A DNA stretch of 64,000 nucleotides from Buddleja alternifolia (lineage: Eukaryota; Streptophyta; Magnoliopsida; Lamiales; Scrophulariaceae), in assembly GCA_019426215.1 (NCBI GenBank), contig CM033401.1, positions 21,705,134 to 21,769,133 on the forward strand, in the 5' to 3' direction. Shown here piece by piece: positions 1-10,647 of the stretch. Each line of letters begins with the position of its first letter. The first letter of the stretch is position 1. The position numbers and the translations under genes are program-made. Under the pieces are notes generated by a model. It saw only the letters and a list, made by a program, of their open reading frames with translations, did not search any database and was not told the DNA's origin.

Positions 1-312
1 TAGGCACTCCCATGTCGGAGCTAAGATTGTACAAGTATTTGAAGTCTTTATTTGTCCATTAAAGACTTCATATTACTTGCGAACTTATTTAGTAATCAAG
101 ATCGATCTCTCTAGTGCCAATCTTTCTATCCCATAGGAAGTAGAGGGATCGCACAGAAAACATGGACAAAACGTTTTACACAACTTATAGATGCAGATAA
201 GAATTAAGTGAAAACTCAATAATGCCTTTTATTTAAGAAGAGTTTAAGTTCAATACAAGATATATACCCTATACATTCTATTCTCTATGGCATCTGAGGG
301 CATAATATTGAT
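1..312 (-). repeat. 5' terminal part of a copia LTR (minus orientation)
   Basis: On the minus strand this begins with a motif like TATGCCCTCAGATGCC, matching the start of the copia LTRs at 14339 (TATGCCCTAGATGCC) and 51899 (TATGCCCTTGATGCC). The inner part (ACTTGCGAACTTATTTAG) also resembles 51654-51675. The rest of the LTR lies off the left edge of the window. The element is inserted into the Sirevirus-like internal region that follows. No target duplication can be checked because the other end is missing. Confidence 0.6.
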
Positions 313-315
313 TAG

Positions 316-1011
316 TTGCCAAGCGTTCGCCAACCAGTTGAGAGATTTCTGCGTGAAGCGTTACGTAGACTTGCAGAAACTCTTCTTCACTTCTGTAGCC
401 AAGTGTCAACCAGTGGCAGTAAACCTGTATCCAATTTGACAATCACTCCTAGTCACTGTGAAGAAAACCTGAGGCAGATGATCAAGATCATGTCTCCTAT
501 TCCACATTTTGATAAAATCTTCACTGAAAATTTGGACAAACCAAATGGCTCCAGAACTCGTTCTTTTCAGGGATATCCATTGCTCCCATTATTCCGAAAA
601 GAAGTGAGCGAACATTATTCATACGTGCCCTCGTTGCTGGAAAGAAATCAGGGCATCGCTCACGCTATTTATCTGTACTTAGAAGAATACTACAGAACTT
701 ATGTTCCTGAAGCTGATCGCATTCATTGTTTTCCAACTGATCGGATCATTGCTTTTTCCTTGCATTACTGCCCGGATGTACTTTTTCAGATTCCTAAAGC
801 GTTGTCAAGGATTTTTCTGAATCATGTGCTGGATATCATGGGTCCTATGTGGGTCAGGGCAAAGGATAGTCCACTTCGCACACTTGTCCAAGGCTCTTGC
901 CTTCCACTTCACCGAGTGTATGAACTCCTTGATGGTGCATCGGATTTCTATGCAAACATTCCTTTTGCAAAGTTGAACTTCCAGTTTACTGACTTTTGTC
1001 AAGAGATGTAG
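316..1011 (+). pseudogene. Retroelement extra ORF, part 1 (envelope-like position)
   Basis: An open frame of 231 codons with no start upstream and no recognised domain. The product is rich in aromatic and charged residues, with a hydrophobic stretch around residues 160-180. It lies in the slot between the missing pol and the 3' LTR, where Sirevirus-like elements carry an additional frame. It is probably the middle of a longer protein: the frame is entered directly from the LTR boundary at 312, and the next frames (1122-1775 and 1797-1982) follow after single stops. It does not align by eye with the extra frame of the minus-strand copy at 27083-28128, which could be its N-terminal counterpart. 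The function is not known. Confidence 0.4.
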
Positions 1012-1121
1012 CGCCCGAGGAAGTACCTGTGAAACTTATTGAAGAGTCTGAAGCTGAGCATGCACCTTAAGCGACAAGTGTTTCTGAGCGTGCAGAGGAA
1101 CCAGTTCAAGCATCTCTACCA

Positions 1122-1775
1122 GTGGTTATTCCTGACGCTTATGTTCTTGATGTTGCTGATCTTTCGATCGAAGCGCAAGGCACAACGTTTGATCTAGCAC
1201 ATCAACCATCTCTTGAATCATTGAAGTTCTCATCCAAGTTCAAGCGACCAGTTTCTCAAATGGTTACTTCTCCTGTTGGTCAAGAGTTTGGTCCTCTACT
1301 GCACGAAGTGTTAGAAGAAGTTCGTGATCAAGTGTGTCAAAATGCAGAAGCTCTCCACTGGATAAAGGCCGAGGCAAATCAGATTGCGATGAAAGAGCAT
1401 TTTGACAGACGCATTGATGATCTAGCGAATTCTATGGCTCAGATTGCTAATCAGGTCAGTATTCTCACAGAATATTTTCTGAAGACTGATGATGGCAATA
1501 TGGGGGAAAAGAATAAAGGGGAAAAGAGGAAATCTTCTAGTTTAAGAGCTCAGAGTCCTCCTCCCAAGCGCCAAGAAATTCTTCCACCTCCTCCTCCACT
1601 CGATAGAGAGTCTAGATACCCATCATGGGTAGCTGCTGCTGGAGTACCTAGTAGAGCAACTGGGTTCCCTCCAATAGCGTTCAATGTCGATTTACCAGTG
1701 CCATCTCTAGACTATCTTGAACAATTCGACATTCCAATTGAACGAGCGCGTCTCCTAGAGCGTACTGATCCATAG
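1122..1775 (+). pseudogene. Retroelement extra ORF, part 2 (coiled-coil and proline-rich)
   Basis: A 217-codon open frame. Residues about 60-120 are helix-forming and acidic with heptad-like Leu/Ile/Val spacing, suggesting a coiled coil. Residues about 130-145 are Lys-rich, and about 145-165 contain runs of proline. The composition is like the C-terminal half of envelope-like or accessory frames of Sirevirus elements. It is separated from 316-1011 by about 110 bp with a TAA stop (1069-1071), so the ancestral protein is probably broken here. No enzymatic motif was seen. Confidence 0.4.
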
Positions 1776-1796
1776 CTTATAGCTAAGGAGCAGAAG

Positions 1797-1982
1797 ATGA
1801 CAGATTTTAACAGGACGTTCAAGATATGTCTAAGGCATATTGGTGTTGACCCAACTGAGTGGGATAGGCAATTTGTTGCTTATCAAAAGAGACAAAAGAA
1901 AGAGAAGAAGACCGTGATAGATAAAGATCATGCTGCCATGATTACTCTTGAAGAAAATCTTTCTGAAGCGATCAAATCTTAA
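1797..1982 (+). pseudogene. Retroelement extra ORF, C-terminal tail
   Basis: A 61-codon open frame just after the stop of the preceding frame. The product is Lys/Glu-rich and helical. It ends about 270 bp before the 3' LTR and is best read as the C terminus of the same extra retroelement protein. It has no domain of its own. Confidence 0.3.
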
Positions 1983-2248
1983 ATGCATAGGAGATTCAAC
2001 GCTCAATCAGGACATTAGGAGCTCTTGCATTTCATTATCTATATTCTTGTCTCTTTATATTTTTTGATATCTTAGTTGTAAATGCCTGTACTTACCTTGA
2101 TATATATAAAGAGTGCATTTCCAACTAAAACATCTTATTGAGGCTTTAACTAACTTCATCTAACCTTTATTTAAATCTAACTTTTTATTTTGTCCGTCTA
2201 ACTCTTGAACTATAAAAGAGTAAGTATTGTCATCATCAAAAAGAAAAT

Positions 2249-3776
2249 TGTTAGGAATTTCTTGTTAGATGTTTTGATGATGACAATTAGGATTTTTGTT
2301 AGACCCCAAAATATGTAATTTTTATTCTTTACTAGAATATATGTATAGGCTTTGAGCGTTAGATTTGTATAGGCTTTATTTATTTTTATTTTAGACTGTT
2401 AGGCTAAGTAATCCCAGAACTAAGCGTCTGATAGAATTCTGAGTGAGTTTATCAGTAGATAGGTCTGAAGATTCAAGCGTCTGAAGTCTGAATGAAGATG
2501 AAGATTCCAAGCGTCCAAGCGTTGATTAGTGACAGGAATTGTTCAGTGTTGAATGAGCGTGTATAAAAAACTAGATTTCACTTGAATTTATTTCTTAAGT
2601 CCAGAAGGAGTTTAATGCAAATATTCTCAAATCATTAATTGCCAACGGGCATTTATTTCAAATGCATTAAGTGCTGATAAGAGCATTAAATGTGATAAGC
2701 ACTCCAGGACGTACGGAGAAGCCTTCCCATTGGACTGTCAACTTTACAGAGACTGCCGCACTAACTTTCTGCAGCAGGTTTTCAGGGAAAAAGGATGAAA
2801 GTTGTTCACTATCGAAAGTGAAAGACACGCGCCGAACATGTGTCAAACGGACACTTTACCTAAGAAAGTCCATAAATAGGACTTCAGCAACAAGCTAAAA
2901 ACACAGTACATACAACCACAAGCTTACAAGCCAAAACTCTGTTGCATTGAAGTCTCAATCCTTAAACTTTCAGAAAAGCTCGAATATTCCAAGCAAACAT
3001 TCTCTTTGCTTTTCTTCAATCCCTGAAACAGTCAACTATATCTCAAATATCTTTTTAGAAGAAATCTACATTTCTATTGAGATATTCCAAGTTGTTTGAA
3101 CTTTTCAAAAATCAAACAAACCGTTAAACAAAACCCCGTCCAAGCCTCGCAATCTGTGTGAAGTCGAAGTTGGATACTTACATTATTTCTGGGTGAAAGA
3201 AGCAAGAGGATAGAAGTGTCTTGTAGCAGAAATCTGAGTGACCAAGGAGCTCAAGTCATCAATATCCATCTCACCCTATTTTGTAGAAGTTTCTGTGTGA
3301 ATCTTCGAGAATCATTTTAGTGGATTGCCTCCAAGTGTTCAAGGAGAAGAATGACGTAGTTGGGATTACACCACCCAACAAACCTTTCAAATCTTGTGTT
3401 CTTTACTTTACCGTCATCTTTATTTGTCATATCATTGCAAATTGGTTAAGTAAAAACATTGATAAAATCATTTAAAGATAAGCAACTAAGAAAAACCTTT
3501 GCGATGCTAAAATATTTTAAAAGGAAGACTTAAAATCATTCCGTTGTGCTAACCCTGATTAAAGAACTGAACGCTTAAACCTATCTAGTTATAGTATTCA
3601 AATCTTGAGTCTAAGTTAACTTTATCAAAATAGTCTTCAAGTAGACGCTTAGCCAAACGCCTACATTTTCAAGCGTCTACAACATTTTGAGTGCGAAATT
3701 TTTGAAGTCGAAAAAGACTTCAGGGTCTATTCAACCCCCCCCCCCTCTAGACCCTTTTGTATTTTACTTGGGACCA
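2249..3776 (+). repeat. Sirevirus-like 3' LTR (plus)
   Basis: It starts TGTTAGGAATTTC and ends GGGACCA, about 1.5 kb. The same LTR occurs in minus orientation at 36659-38156 and 10922-12835, with shared ends and shared internal blocks such as GGGTCTATTCAACCCC. A TATA-like box (ATAAATA, 2872-2878) lies about 620 bp in. A C homopolymer of 11 at 3735-3745 corresponds to G runs of different length in the two other copies. Confidence 0.85.
2872..2878 (+). promoter_or_regulatory. TATA-like box of the Sirevirus-like LTR
   Basis: CCATAAATAGGA lies inside the LTR. The other two LTR copies have the equivalent box as CTATAAATA (minus strand, 12157-12164 and 37501-37508), so the site is conserved in position. 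It is inferred to be the U3 promoter. Confidence 0.5.
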
Positions 3777-4584
3777 ATACATTTAACTAAAATATATTGA
3801 GTTGGTGAGAAGTACAAAAATAAGTGATGTTATAAAATAAAAATTATATTTATCATGAATTGTAAACTCTAAAATATTAATAAAACTAAATCATTTTATA
3901 AGTTTATCATCAAAATATACATCTACATATAAAACTTTTGTTCAAATCAAGTATACACAAATATTCAAATGAACCAATTTGTTTGCTCAAATTAAAAATA
4001 AAGTGTGTTACATAAATATGAATAAAACTACTCTTCATTAGAGTTTATATATATGTACTTACCAAAAAAGAGTTTATATATATGCATATATAGCCCTAAA
4101 AGTATAGGGCTAATCTTTAACTATATATACATATATTTATAACATATACAATTAGCCGTCAGATTGCGGGTTAGGCGGGTTACCATTATTAAACCCATCA
4201 CCCAACTCGAGAGTGGCGGATTGCAATATTTTCAACCTGCCACAATAATTTAATTATTTCAAACTGGCAATTTTTGAGCGGATCGGGTCAGTTTGAGCGG
4301 GTCAGGCGGGTTGTGTGGGTTTGTTTACAACCCTAATAAAAATCTCATAGTTTGTGTTGTTCAGGAGTAGGGTTGATTAATAAAATTTAAAAATCGCTCA
4401 AACAGTCAGAATCGCACCTCACAGACATTGTTGTTTTTTACACAAACAATTGATCTGAAAATTAAATCGAAATCGCACCTTAATGTTTGGTTTGGTTTCA
4501 ATTTTTTTTAAAAATAAATCGCACTATCCCGCTTCACCTATATTATTATATATACACATTTAAATTTATAAACTATTAACCATC
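3777..4584. other. AT-rich non-coding stretch with a hAT-end-like fragment
   Basis: No coding potential. Around 4156-4335 there is a GC-richer patch of repeated GGCGGGTT and GCGGGTCA motifs ending in TTTACAACCCTA. On the minus strand this reads TAGGGTTGTAAA, like the terminus and subterminal repeats of plant hAT elements. No partner end was found. The rest shows nothing recognisable. Confidence 0.3.
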
Positions 4585-5133
4585 TGTGAGTCCCGCTTGG
4601 AACGTCCCACACGGGAAAACAATGCAAACAAGAAATGGTTTATAAACAGTGTCAATGAATTCAAGTACAACAATGGATATCCATTTTGGGTTGTGGTTTA
4701 AATGCCAAACTTAAGGTTATGCTCAGTGGGGTCAGAGGCAAGCATAGCATCCAACGAGCTATCAGAGCCGCTCGCTAGCCGGAACATCAAGAGCTAAGTG
4801 CTGCATGGAGCAAAGTGCTACACAGAGTAAGTCACCTCTTAAACCTGCAGGGCAAAGTACTACGCGCGTGGTAGTCACTTCTTGAGCCTGCTGCAACCAC
4901 CACTACAGTTCCGACGCTTGGCGATGGGTCTTGAACTAAGTCACATCGCGACTAGGACGTCTCCTTCTTGGGGGGAGGGGAGTGATTGTGAAGCTTTCCT
5001 GAAAAACTGTGCCAATGAATTCAAGTGTAACAATGAATGTCCATTTTGGGTCGTGGTTTAAATGCCCAACTCAAAGTTATGCTCAGTAGGTCCGGATGCA
5101 TACATTGCGTCCAACGAGCTTGCGGGTGTGACA
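4585..5133 (+). mobile_element. TRIM-like miniature LTR retroelement
   Basis: Two direct repeats (about 4650-4760 and 5007-5121, sharing CAATGAATTCAAGT and ATCCAACGAGCT-type blocks) flank about 220 bp. A TATCAGAGCC primer-site core follows the first copy (4760-4769). A purine tract (4970-4982) precedes the second copy. The outer ends are TG (4585) and CA (5133). The flanks CCATC (4580-4584) and CTATC (5134-5138) look like a 5 bp target duplication with one mismatch. The second repeat lacks part of its start and the first lacks about 12 bp at its end, so the element is degraded. Confidence 0.55.
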
Positions 5134-5627
5134 CTATCAAATATTAAAATTCAATTATTATACATTTTTTTTCCTAATTAAGCTTTATCTTTTATGTTTA
5201 AAACCAATATAATTGTTAATAGACTCAATATAATAATACATAGTCAAGCTCGCTAGCAAAACCATCCAAAATTCTCATAAGCCATAACTCAAACTTACTT
5301 CCTCAACCCCTCACTCGGTTTGGTCTCTCATCTTGCTCTTCATCCTCTCCTATAATCGCATTTTAGTTTCTTACTCTATTTTTGGTTGGTTTTCAATCTT
5401 ATACGTTGTTAAAAAAAGAAGGTTGGAGAAAGAGAGCATTTAATTTTAATTTTATTAAGCGTGACAATTTTTTTCTTTTTTCTCGACAAGAAGCTCTGCA
5501 TATAAAAACTTATCATTTTATTGAGTGTTTAGTATTTAAATTTGTAGTGGATTTAATTATAGTAGTAGAAAGTTTGAGTCATTAGCATCTTAGTTCCTAA
5601 GTGTAAGCTCGGATAGTTGAAAATACT
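5134..5627. other. Non-coding AT-rich stretch
   Basis: No gene or structured element was recognised. A 67-codon open frame at 5382-5585 has no recognisable features and is treated as chance. Confidence 0.4.
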
Positions 5628-6517
5628 TAGGAGAATCCACCCATGTCCTAGGAATTCGAATCTATAGGGATAGATCGAATAAGACAATAGGTCTCTCCCA
5701 AGCCCTCTACTTAGAAAAGGTCCTGAAGCGATTTAGGATGGAAAATTCTAAAAGAGGTCTTTTGCCCATGAGACATGGGATTCATCTCTCCAAAAAGATG
5801 AGTCCTCAAAGTGAGGAAGAACGAGGAGAAATAAATACCATCCCCTATGCATCAGCAGTGGGAAGTCTCATGTACGCTATGTTATGCACGAGACCAGATC
5901 TTGCATACGTTGTGAGCGTAGTAAGTAGGTTTCAAGCTAACCCAAGCAAAGAACATTGGATGGCCGTGAAATCAATCTTAAAGTACTTGAGAAGAACTAA
6001 AGATATGATCCTCACATATGGCAATGGAGAAATGAAAGTGGATGGTTATACTGATTCAGATTTCCAATCAGACATCGATGACCGAAAATCCACTTCTGGG
6101 TTCATATTCACTTTGAACGGTGGAGCAGTGTCTTGGAGAAGTTCCAATCAAAGCACAACTGCATATTCGACCACCGAAGCTGAATATATGGCAGCCTCGG
6201 AGTTTGCCAAGGAGGCTGTTTGGATAAAGAAGTTCATTACTGAACTTCAAGTTGTTCCTAGTATGGAGCTTCTGTTGCCACTATGGTGTGACAACAACAG
6301 AGCCATCGCGCAAGCAAAGGAACCAAGGTATCACAACAAATCCAAACACATAGAGAGGAGATATCACATAATTCGAGAAATCGTTGGAAGAGGCGACATC
6401 GCCGTGCAGAAAATAGCCTCAGCGGATAACGTAGTTGACCCACTCACTAAGCCATTAGCGCAGGCGGTGCTAAAGCAACATCTTGAGAAGATGGGTATAA
6501 GATACCAAAGCGATTGA
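5628..6517 (+). pseudogene. Ty1/copia RT C-terminus and RNase H fragment
   Basis: Homology to copia pol begins abruptly at about 5628 (AGGAGAATCCACCCATG) and runs to the stop at 6517; from 5738 it is one open frame of 259 codons. It carries the C-terminal RT segment (YASAVGSLMYAMLCTRPDLA) and an RNase H domain with the GYTDSD, TEAEY, CDN and DPLTKPL motifs. The RT catalytic part with YVDD is missing. Nearly the same sequence recurs at 13435-14323, but this copy is better preserved: its RNase H Asp and Glu motifs look intact. It is followed by a polypurine tract at 6529-6537. It is a fragment and cannot encode a working polymerase. Confidence 0.85.
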
Positions 6518-6528
6518 CATTAAGTGCA

Positions 6529-6537
6529 AGTGGGAGA
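6529..6537 (+). other. Copia polypurine tract
   Basis: AGTGGGAGA directly precedes TGTTAGG, the LTR start. The same context is present at 14329-14337. It would prime plus-strand DNA synthesis. Confidence 0.7.
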
Positions 6538-6538
6538 T

Positions 6539-7072
6539 TGTTAGGTATATGCAATTAATTAATAGTATATATTATGTTTAAATTGGATTTAAATTTAAAT
6601 ATATATACAGATGGGCTAGAAATTAGACAAGCAAATTAAAAGTCCACCGAGTCCAAGGCAACCCTAGTAGGGGCGGCCACTTAGGGCTTTTTGGAGTAGC
6701 CTCCAACTTGTTCCACAAGTTAGTTGAGTTTAAAAGGACTCCTATAGTAGAACAAACCCTAAGTAACAAGATAACATTACACAACACAAAAAGAAAAGAA
6801 CTCTCTCCCTTCTCTCCTAGCCGTCCACTACTGTAAAGAAGGAGAAGTCTCAGGATCTTTAGATGGCTCGTTTCGCGTGAAGCTTTAGAGACATGCGCCC
6901 TTGGAGGATTGCTGTTCTGCAGAATCAATAAAAGAATCAAAAGGGAATGTTTATTCATTCTAAATTTTGCGAAACCCATGAAAAATCATCAGATCTATTT
7001 TGGTGATCTGCCGGTAGGAATCCTCGAATCTTCCGCTGCAATTCTCTGTTTTCCTGTACGAGATTTCTAACA
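6539..7072 (+). repeat. Chimeric copia LTR (534 bp)
   Basis: It starts TGTTAGGTATATGC and ends TTTCTAACA, and is followed by a primer-binding site. Only the first 14 bases match the LTR that follows the near-identical pol fragment at 14339; everything after that differs. The body has a CT-rich, leader-like zone (6806-6830). The pol-LTR-PBS order means this is not a simple 3' LTR. Confidence 0.6.
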
Positions 7073-7074
7073 GC

Positions 7075-7086
7075 GGTATCAGAGCC
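7075..7086 (+). other. Copia primer-binding site (initiator Met tRNA type)
   Basis: GGTATCAGAGCC lies 3 bp after the LTR end at 7072. It is the usual Met-tRNA-complementary site of plant copia elements, with one substitution at its first base. Confidence 0.75.
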
Positions 7087-8150
7087 GACTTAAACGGATC
7101 TGATGATTTTTGCGGTTACGATTATGTTGGTTAAAATTGGATTTTTATAAAATTTGATTTTATGTATTTAATATTCGATGTTAAATCTGAAATTTTCAAA
7201 ATATACATCGCCTTGAAATCGTCGCACGATTACATGTTTTCTCGCTGCCGGTAACGGCGAATCGGGGTGGAACCACCATGTGTTTTTGAAGCACACGCGA
7301 GGACCACCGCTGCTCATGTAATTAGAAAAATAAAAAAATAAAAAGGAAAAAAGGTGGGGTGGTGGCGCTGATTTGCGCCGCCACCACGGCGTAAGACTAG
7401 GGCAGCATAAGCCGCCCTAGCCGTACGCCCTAACGGGCGCTGGGCCGGGCCCAGTATATTAATATATATATATTGATATTTTTAATATTTAAGTATATAT
7501 ATATAAATTAATAAATATTAGGGTTTGACCCCAATAGACGAATTCGACCCGTGATTTGTCAAAAATCCCTTTTTCCTAAAATGTTTTTCTTAATATTAAA
7601 TTGGATTTAATAATATCATAAATTAAATTGGATTTTTATTTATTATTTGCGACGACTAAATAAATAGGATTTATTTTAGGTTGATTATATTTTTCCAAAA
7701 TAAATTAGGAATAAGTTTGACTTATTTCCTAAATAATAAATTGGATTTATTTCCTTTTAAAATCGAAATCAAAATTCATCTTTTCTAATTAAATTAGATT
7801 TAATCGGTTTTTGAATTTCTTTTCGATTTTAAACTCAAAACCAACATAAACTTAAATAGTTTTCTTACATGTTTTGATGTATGTTGTGGTGGATGCTTCC
7901 ATGGACTTAGGGTTTTACCGCTTTAGTATTATCTGGGTTGTATTGGGCAATTGCCCCCATTTTGTACTTTTAATTTTGGTAGTATGATGTATAGAGTGCT
8001 TTCTGAGTTGTGTATATTAGAGGTAGGACCTTTTCAAGCTTGGAGTCCGAAGATCTATTAGAAATTAGATTTGTAATAGACCTCTATCCCCTGATTGATC
8101 TATTGGCTTGGATCAATCGAGAATGTCCATGGAAATGCATGTTGTTAGAA
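7087..8150 (+). mobile_element. 5' untranslated leader of a copia element, truncated
   Basis: Non-coding sequence after the PBS. It begins with a GC-rich block (7220-7460) with repeated GCCGCC and CCACC motifs, then becomes AT-rich. A similar GC-rich block flanks the PBS of the LTR at 50273. No gag follows. The right boundary is uncertain; a change of character occurs around 8150. Confidence 0.45.
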
Positions 8151-9213
8151 TAACTAGAGCTATGTATGGTTGTGAATTCTGGAAATATTTTCATTTTTTG
8201 GATCACCAAAAAATGAGAATACACAGTCCAAGCCAAATTTAACAGAAAATGGTCAAATTTTAAATACACTACACATTCCCCTATATAACAACCAATCATT
8301 TCAATCTTTCCACAATATTTTATCATTAATTACACTATCCCATTATCCAACTAATTATCTTTTTTACTTTTTCATATTTTATATAATAAAAATTCCTATT
8401 CAATTTTTCAAATATTCCAATTATTATTATTAAATAATATTTAATAATATATAATTTGAAAAAAATATTGTGTGATTTAATATTTAATATTTCATATATA
8501 TTTAATAATATGTGTACTTGAATTGAGACTTAATTGGCCATACTTTTACCAAAAGTATATACGATATTGTGTGATTTATAATTTCATTTTAATAATTTCG
8601 TTTGTTGTTTATTCGATTTTAAATTATACTTTTTTAGCTTCTCAATATTCAAATAAATACCGACTGAATCTCGATTATTTCGTTTTGGTACTAATGTGGT
8701 ATTTAATAGGGTTGCCCACGCGAGCCGAGTCTCACCAAATTTCTCGGCTCGAGCTCGAGCAAAGATTTTTTGTAACATCATATTATCTCATTATAAGAAG
8801 ATGGACATAAATTTGCTTCAATCAAATTGGAAATAAAATATTATATGTAAATGAAAAAAGAAATATAGAACTACTTATGCTACAATCATATTTACACATT
8901 TCATAAAATATTGCATATATGGACCACATCCTATTTTTATATTTGTCCAATGCGAACTGTATAATTACACTAACTATTATAAATATAGACGAGCAAGATT
9001 CAATTTTCTTGAACTTTTAAAATATAAAATTGAAAAGAAAACACGAAATGGAAAAAGGATAAAAATCTAAAGCTAAAAAGAAATGAACAGGCGACAAAAA
9101 AAACAAAAAACCTAAAAATGAAGGTCCCCCCACCCCAACCCATGAACGCCCCCCACTCTCTGGCTGCCTCTCTCTCTCTCTCTCTCTTTTGTCTTTTCAT
9201 TCTATTTGTATAA
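8151..9213. other. AT-rich non-coding stretch
   Basis: Mostly AT-rich. A short patch at 8708-8765 with GAGCCGAG and GGCTCGAGCTCGAG resembles subterminal repeats of plant hAT elements. A CT microsatellite is at 9168-9187. Nothing else was recognised. Confidence 0.35.
9168..9187. repeat. (CT)n microsatellite
   Basis: About ten CT units in a row. Confidence 0.9.
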
Positions 9214-9222
9214 TATATATTA

Positions 9223-9746
9223 GAGCTATTAACGCTAATCATCCTCTATGTCAATCACGCAAAAGTGTCACTTTAGTCCCTATTGTGAAAAATTATCACT
9301 TTCATCCCTCATGTCCATGATTTGTATCTAGATGGTCCTTTTTTTGAAATTCCGACCAGATTTTCCGGCTTCCCACGCGAAAATAGGGCTATCCACGCAT
9401 ATATCATGCGTGTCTTCACGAGAAAATTCATAACTCATTGTAGAAAGTTCGGATTCATGAACCGTTTTCTTCCCATGAAACTAGACACATAGGTCTATCC
9501 ACGCATATATCGCACATAATCAGGAGACATCTAGAACAAAGAAGTTTTGTATTAAAAAATTAGCTAAGCATCATTTCCGACAGATTTTTAGCTAATTTTT
9601 TATGGACCACTGGGTACAAATTATGTTGAAAAAAGGACCACTGGGTACAAATTATGGACATGAGGGATGAAAGTGATAATTTTTTCACAAGAGGGACTAA
9701 AGTGACACTTTTGCGTGACATGGGGGATGATTAGCGTTAATAGCTT
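9223..9746. mobile_element. Mutator-like MITE with long terminal inverted repeats
   Basis: The first and last ~115 bp are inverted copies: AGCTATTAACGCTAATCATC at the left, and its complement near the right end. The whole blocks, including CACTTTAGTCCCT and CACTTTCATCCCTC, match in reverse. Perfect 9 bp direct repeats TATATATTA flank the element at 9214-9222 and 9747-9755. Long TIRs with a 9 bp duplication are characteristic of Mutator-like elements. The 524 bp element has no coding capacity. Confidence 0.88.
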
Positions 9747-10199
9747 TATATATTATATTATGTGTGTGTATATGTATATATATACACACACACATATATA
9801 CATATTCCTTTAATACCAACTCCTAACATTATTAAAAAAATTATATTATTTTAATATCTTTTCCCCCATGATCATCATCACATTCATAACCAACTCAATC
9901 ATTTCATATATCAAATCCTAATAAAAATCAACTTTATCACATCTACACTACTTTCAATCAAATTCTAAAAATACATCCAAACAAACAAATTAAGTCAATA
10001 TTTTCATACGAATTTCTGTAATACATATTCTCCCAAAAAAACTCAGAATTCATTTCCGAAAACACAACCATACGGAGCCTAGGTTTTTCTATGCATGCAT
10101 GATTATAATCCATATATGCGCGTAATAAATTAATGTGCAAAGTAAGACCTTATTTCTCCAAAAATTCTCCCACATTAAAATACTAAGTAAGTAGGGGAT
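9747..10199. other. AT-rich non-coding stretch with a palindromic microsatellite
   Basis: Around 9758-9803 a (TG)n tract, a (TA)n core and a (CA)n tract form a palindromic simple repeat. The rest is AT-rich with no recognised feature. Confidence 0.5.
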
Positions 10200-10645
10200 A
10201 TTGGATATCCTGGCTCTCCATCAAACTTGGAAAAGATGGGATTATGAGTTATGCATGGCGTCGTCCTAACTAATGGGGATTATGCATTAATTCATAATCC
10301 ATATCTCTTCAAGTGCATTTGATGCGATCGGTCGAAGCAAATCTTATCCCATACACCGTTACAGGTTGCAAGATAAGATTCAACCGTTAGATCGATAGGA
10401 GTTGATGGGAAAGTACTTAGATGGATCACTACCAATATTTCGTTACAGACTGAGGTTGAGTGATCCATGAGCCAAAGGTAGATTGAATCATCAGTAAGAC
10501 TAGATGACATGGCATGTCACTTCAAAAGTTCCAATGAGCCATACATCGTTACAGATTGCAACTCATTGAAATTTTTGAAGAACTCAATCACTCACTATGA
10601 AATCTTTCCAACGAGATTTCTGTTCATTGCAGTGGGAGATTGTTC
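10200..10645 (+). mobile_element. 3' non-coding end of a copia element
   Basis: The segment ends with the polypurine tract GCAGTGGGAGA followed by TGTT, the usual copia internal/LTR boundary. It contains three imperfect copies of a CGTTACAG motif with nearby TTGCAA or TTGAGT sequences (10367, 10442, 10550). There is no coding frame. Immediately after the LTR's first bases it switches to minus-strand Sirevirus-like gag. Confidence 0.45.
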
Positions 10646-10647
10646 GG

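Larger units (their letters stand above)
313..2248 (+). mobile_element. 3' internal region of a Sirevirus-like Ty1/copia element, truncated
   Basis: This segment precedes a complete 3' LTR (2249-3776) and ends with the conserved Sirevirus-type pre-LTR stretch TTGTCATCATCAAAAAG. It contains three consecutive plus-strand reading frames in the position where Sireviruses carry an extra envelope-like frame after RNase H. Gag and pol are absent, cut off by the LTR tip at 1-312. The region from 1983 to 2248 is AT-rich 3' non-coding sequence. Confidence 0.65.

Noticed and set aside
8523..8810. A 95-codon frame with hydrophobic segments
   Set aside because: AT-rich region that by chance encodes Ile/Tyr/Leu-rich sequence; it ends in a hAT-like repeat patch and has no recognised motif.
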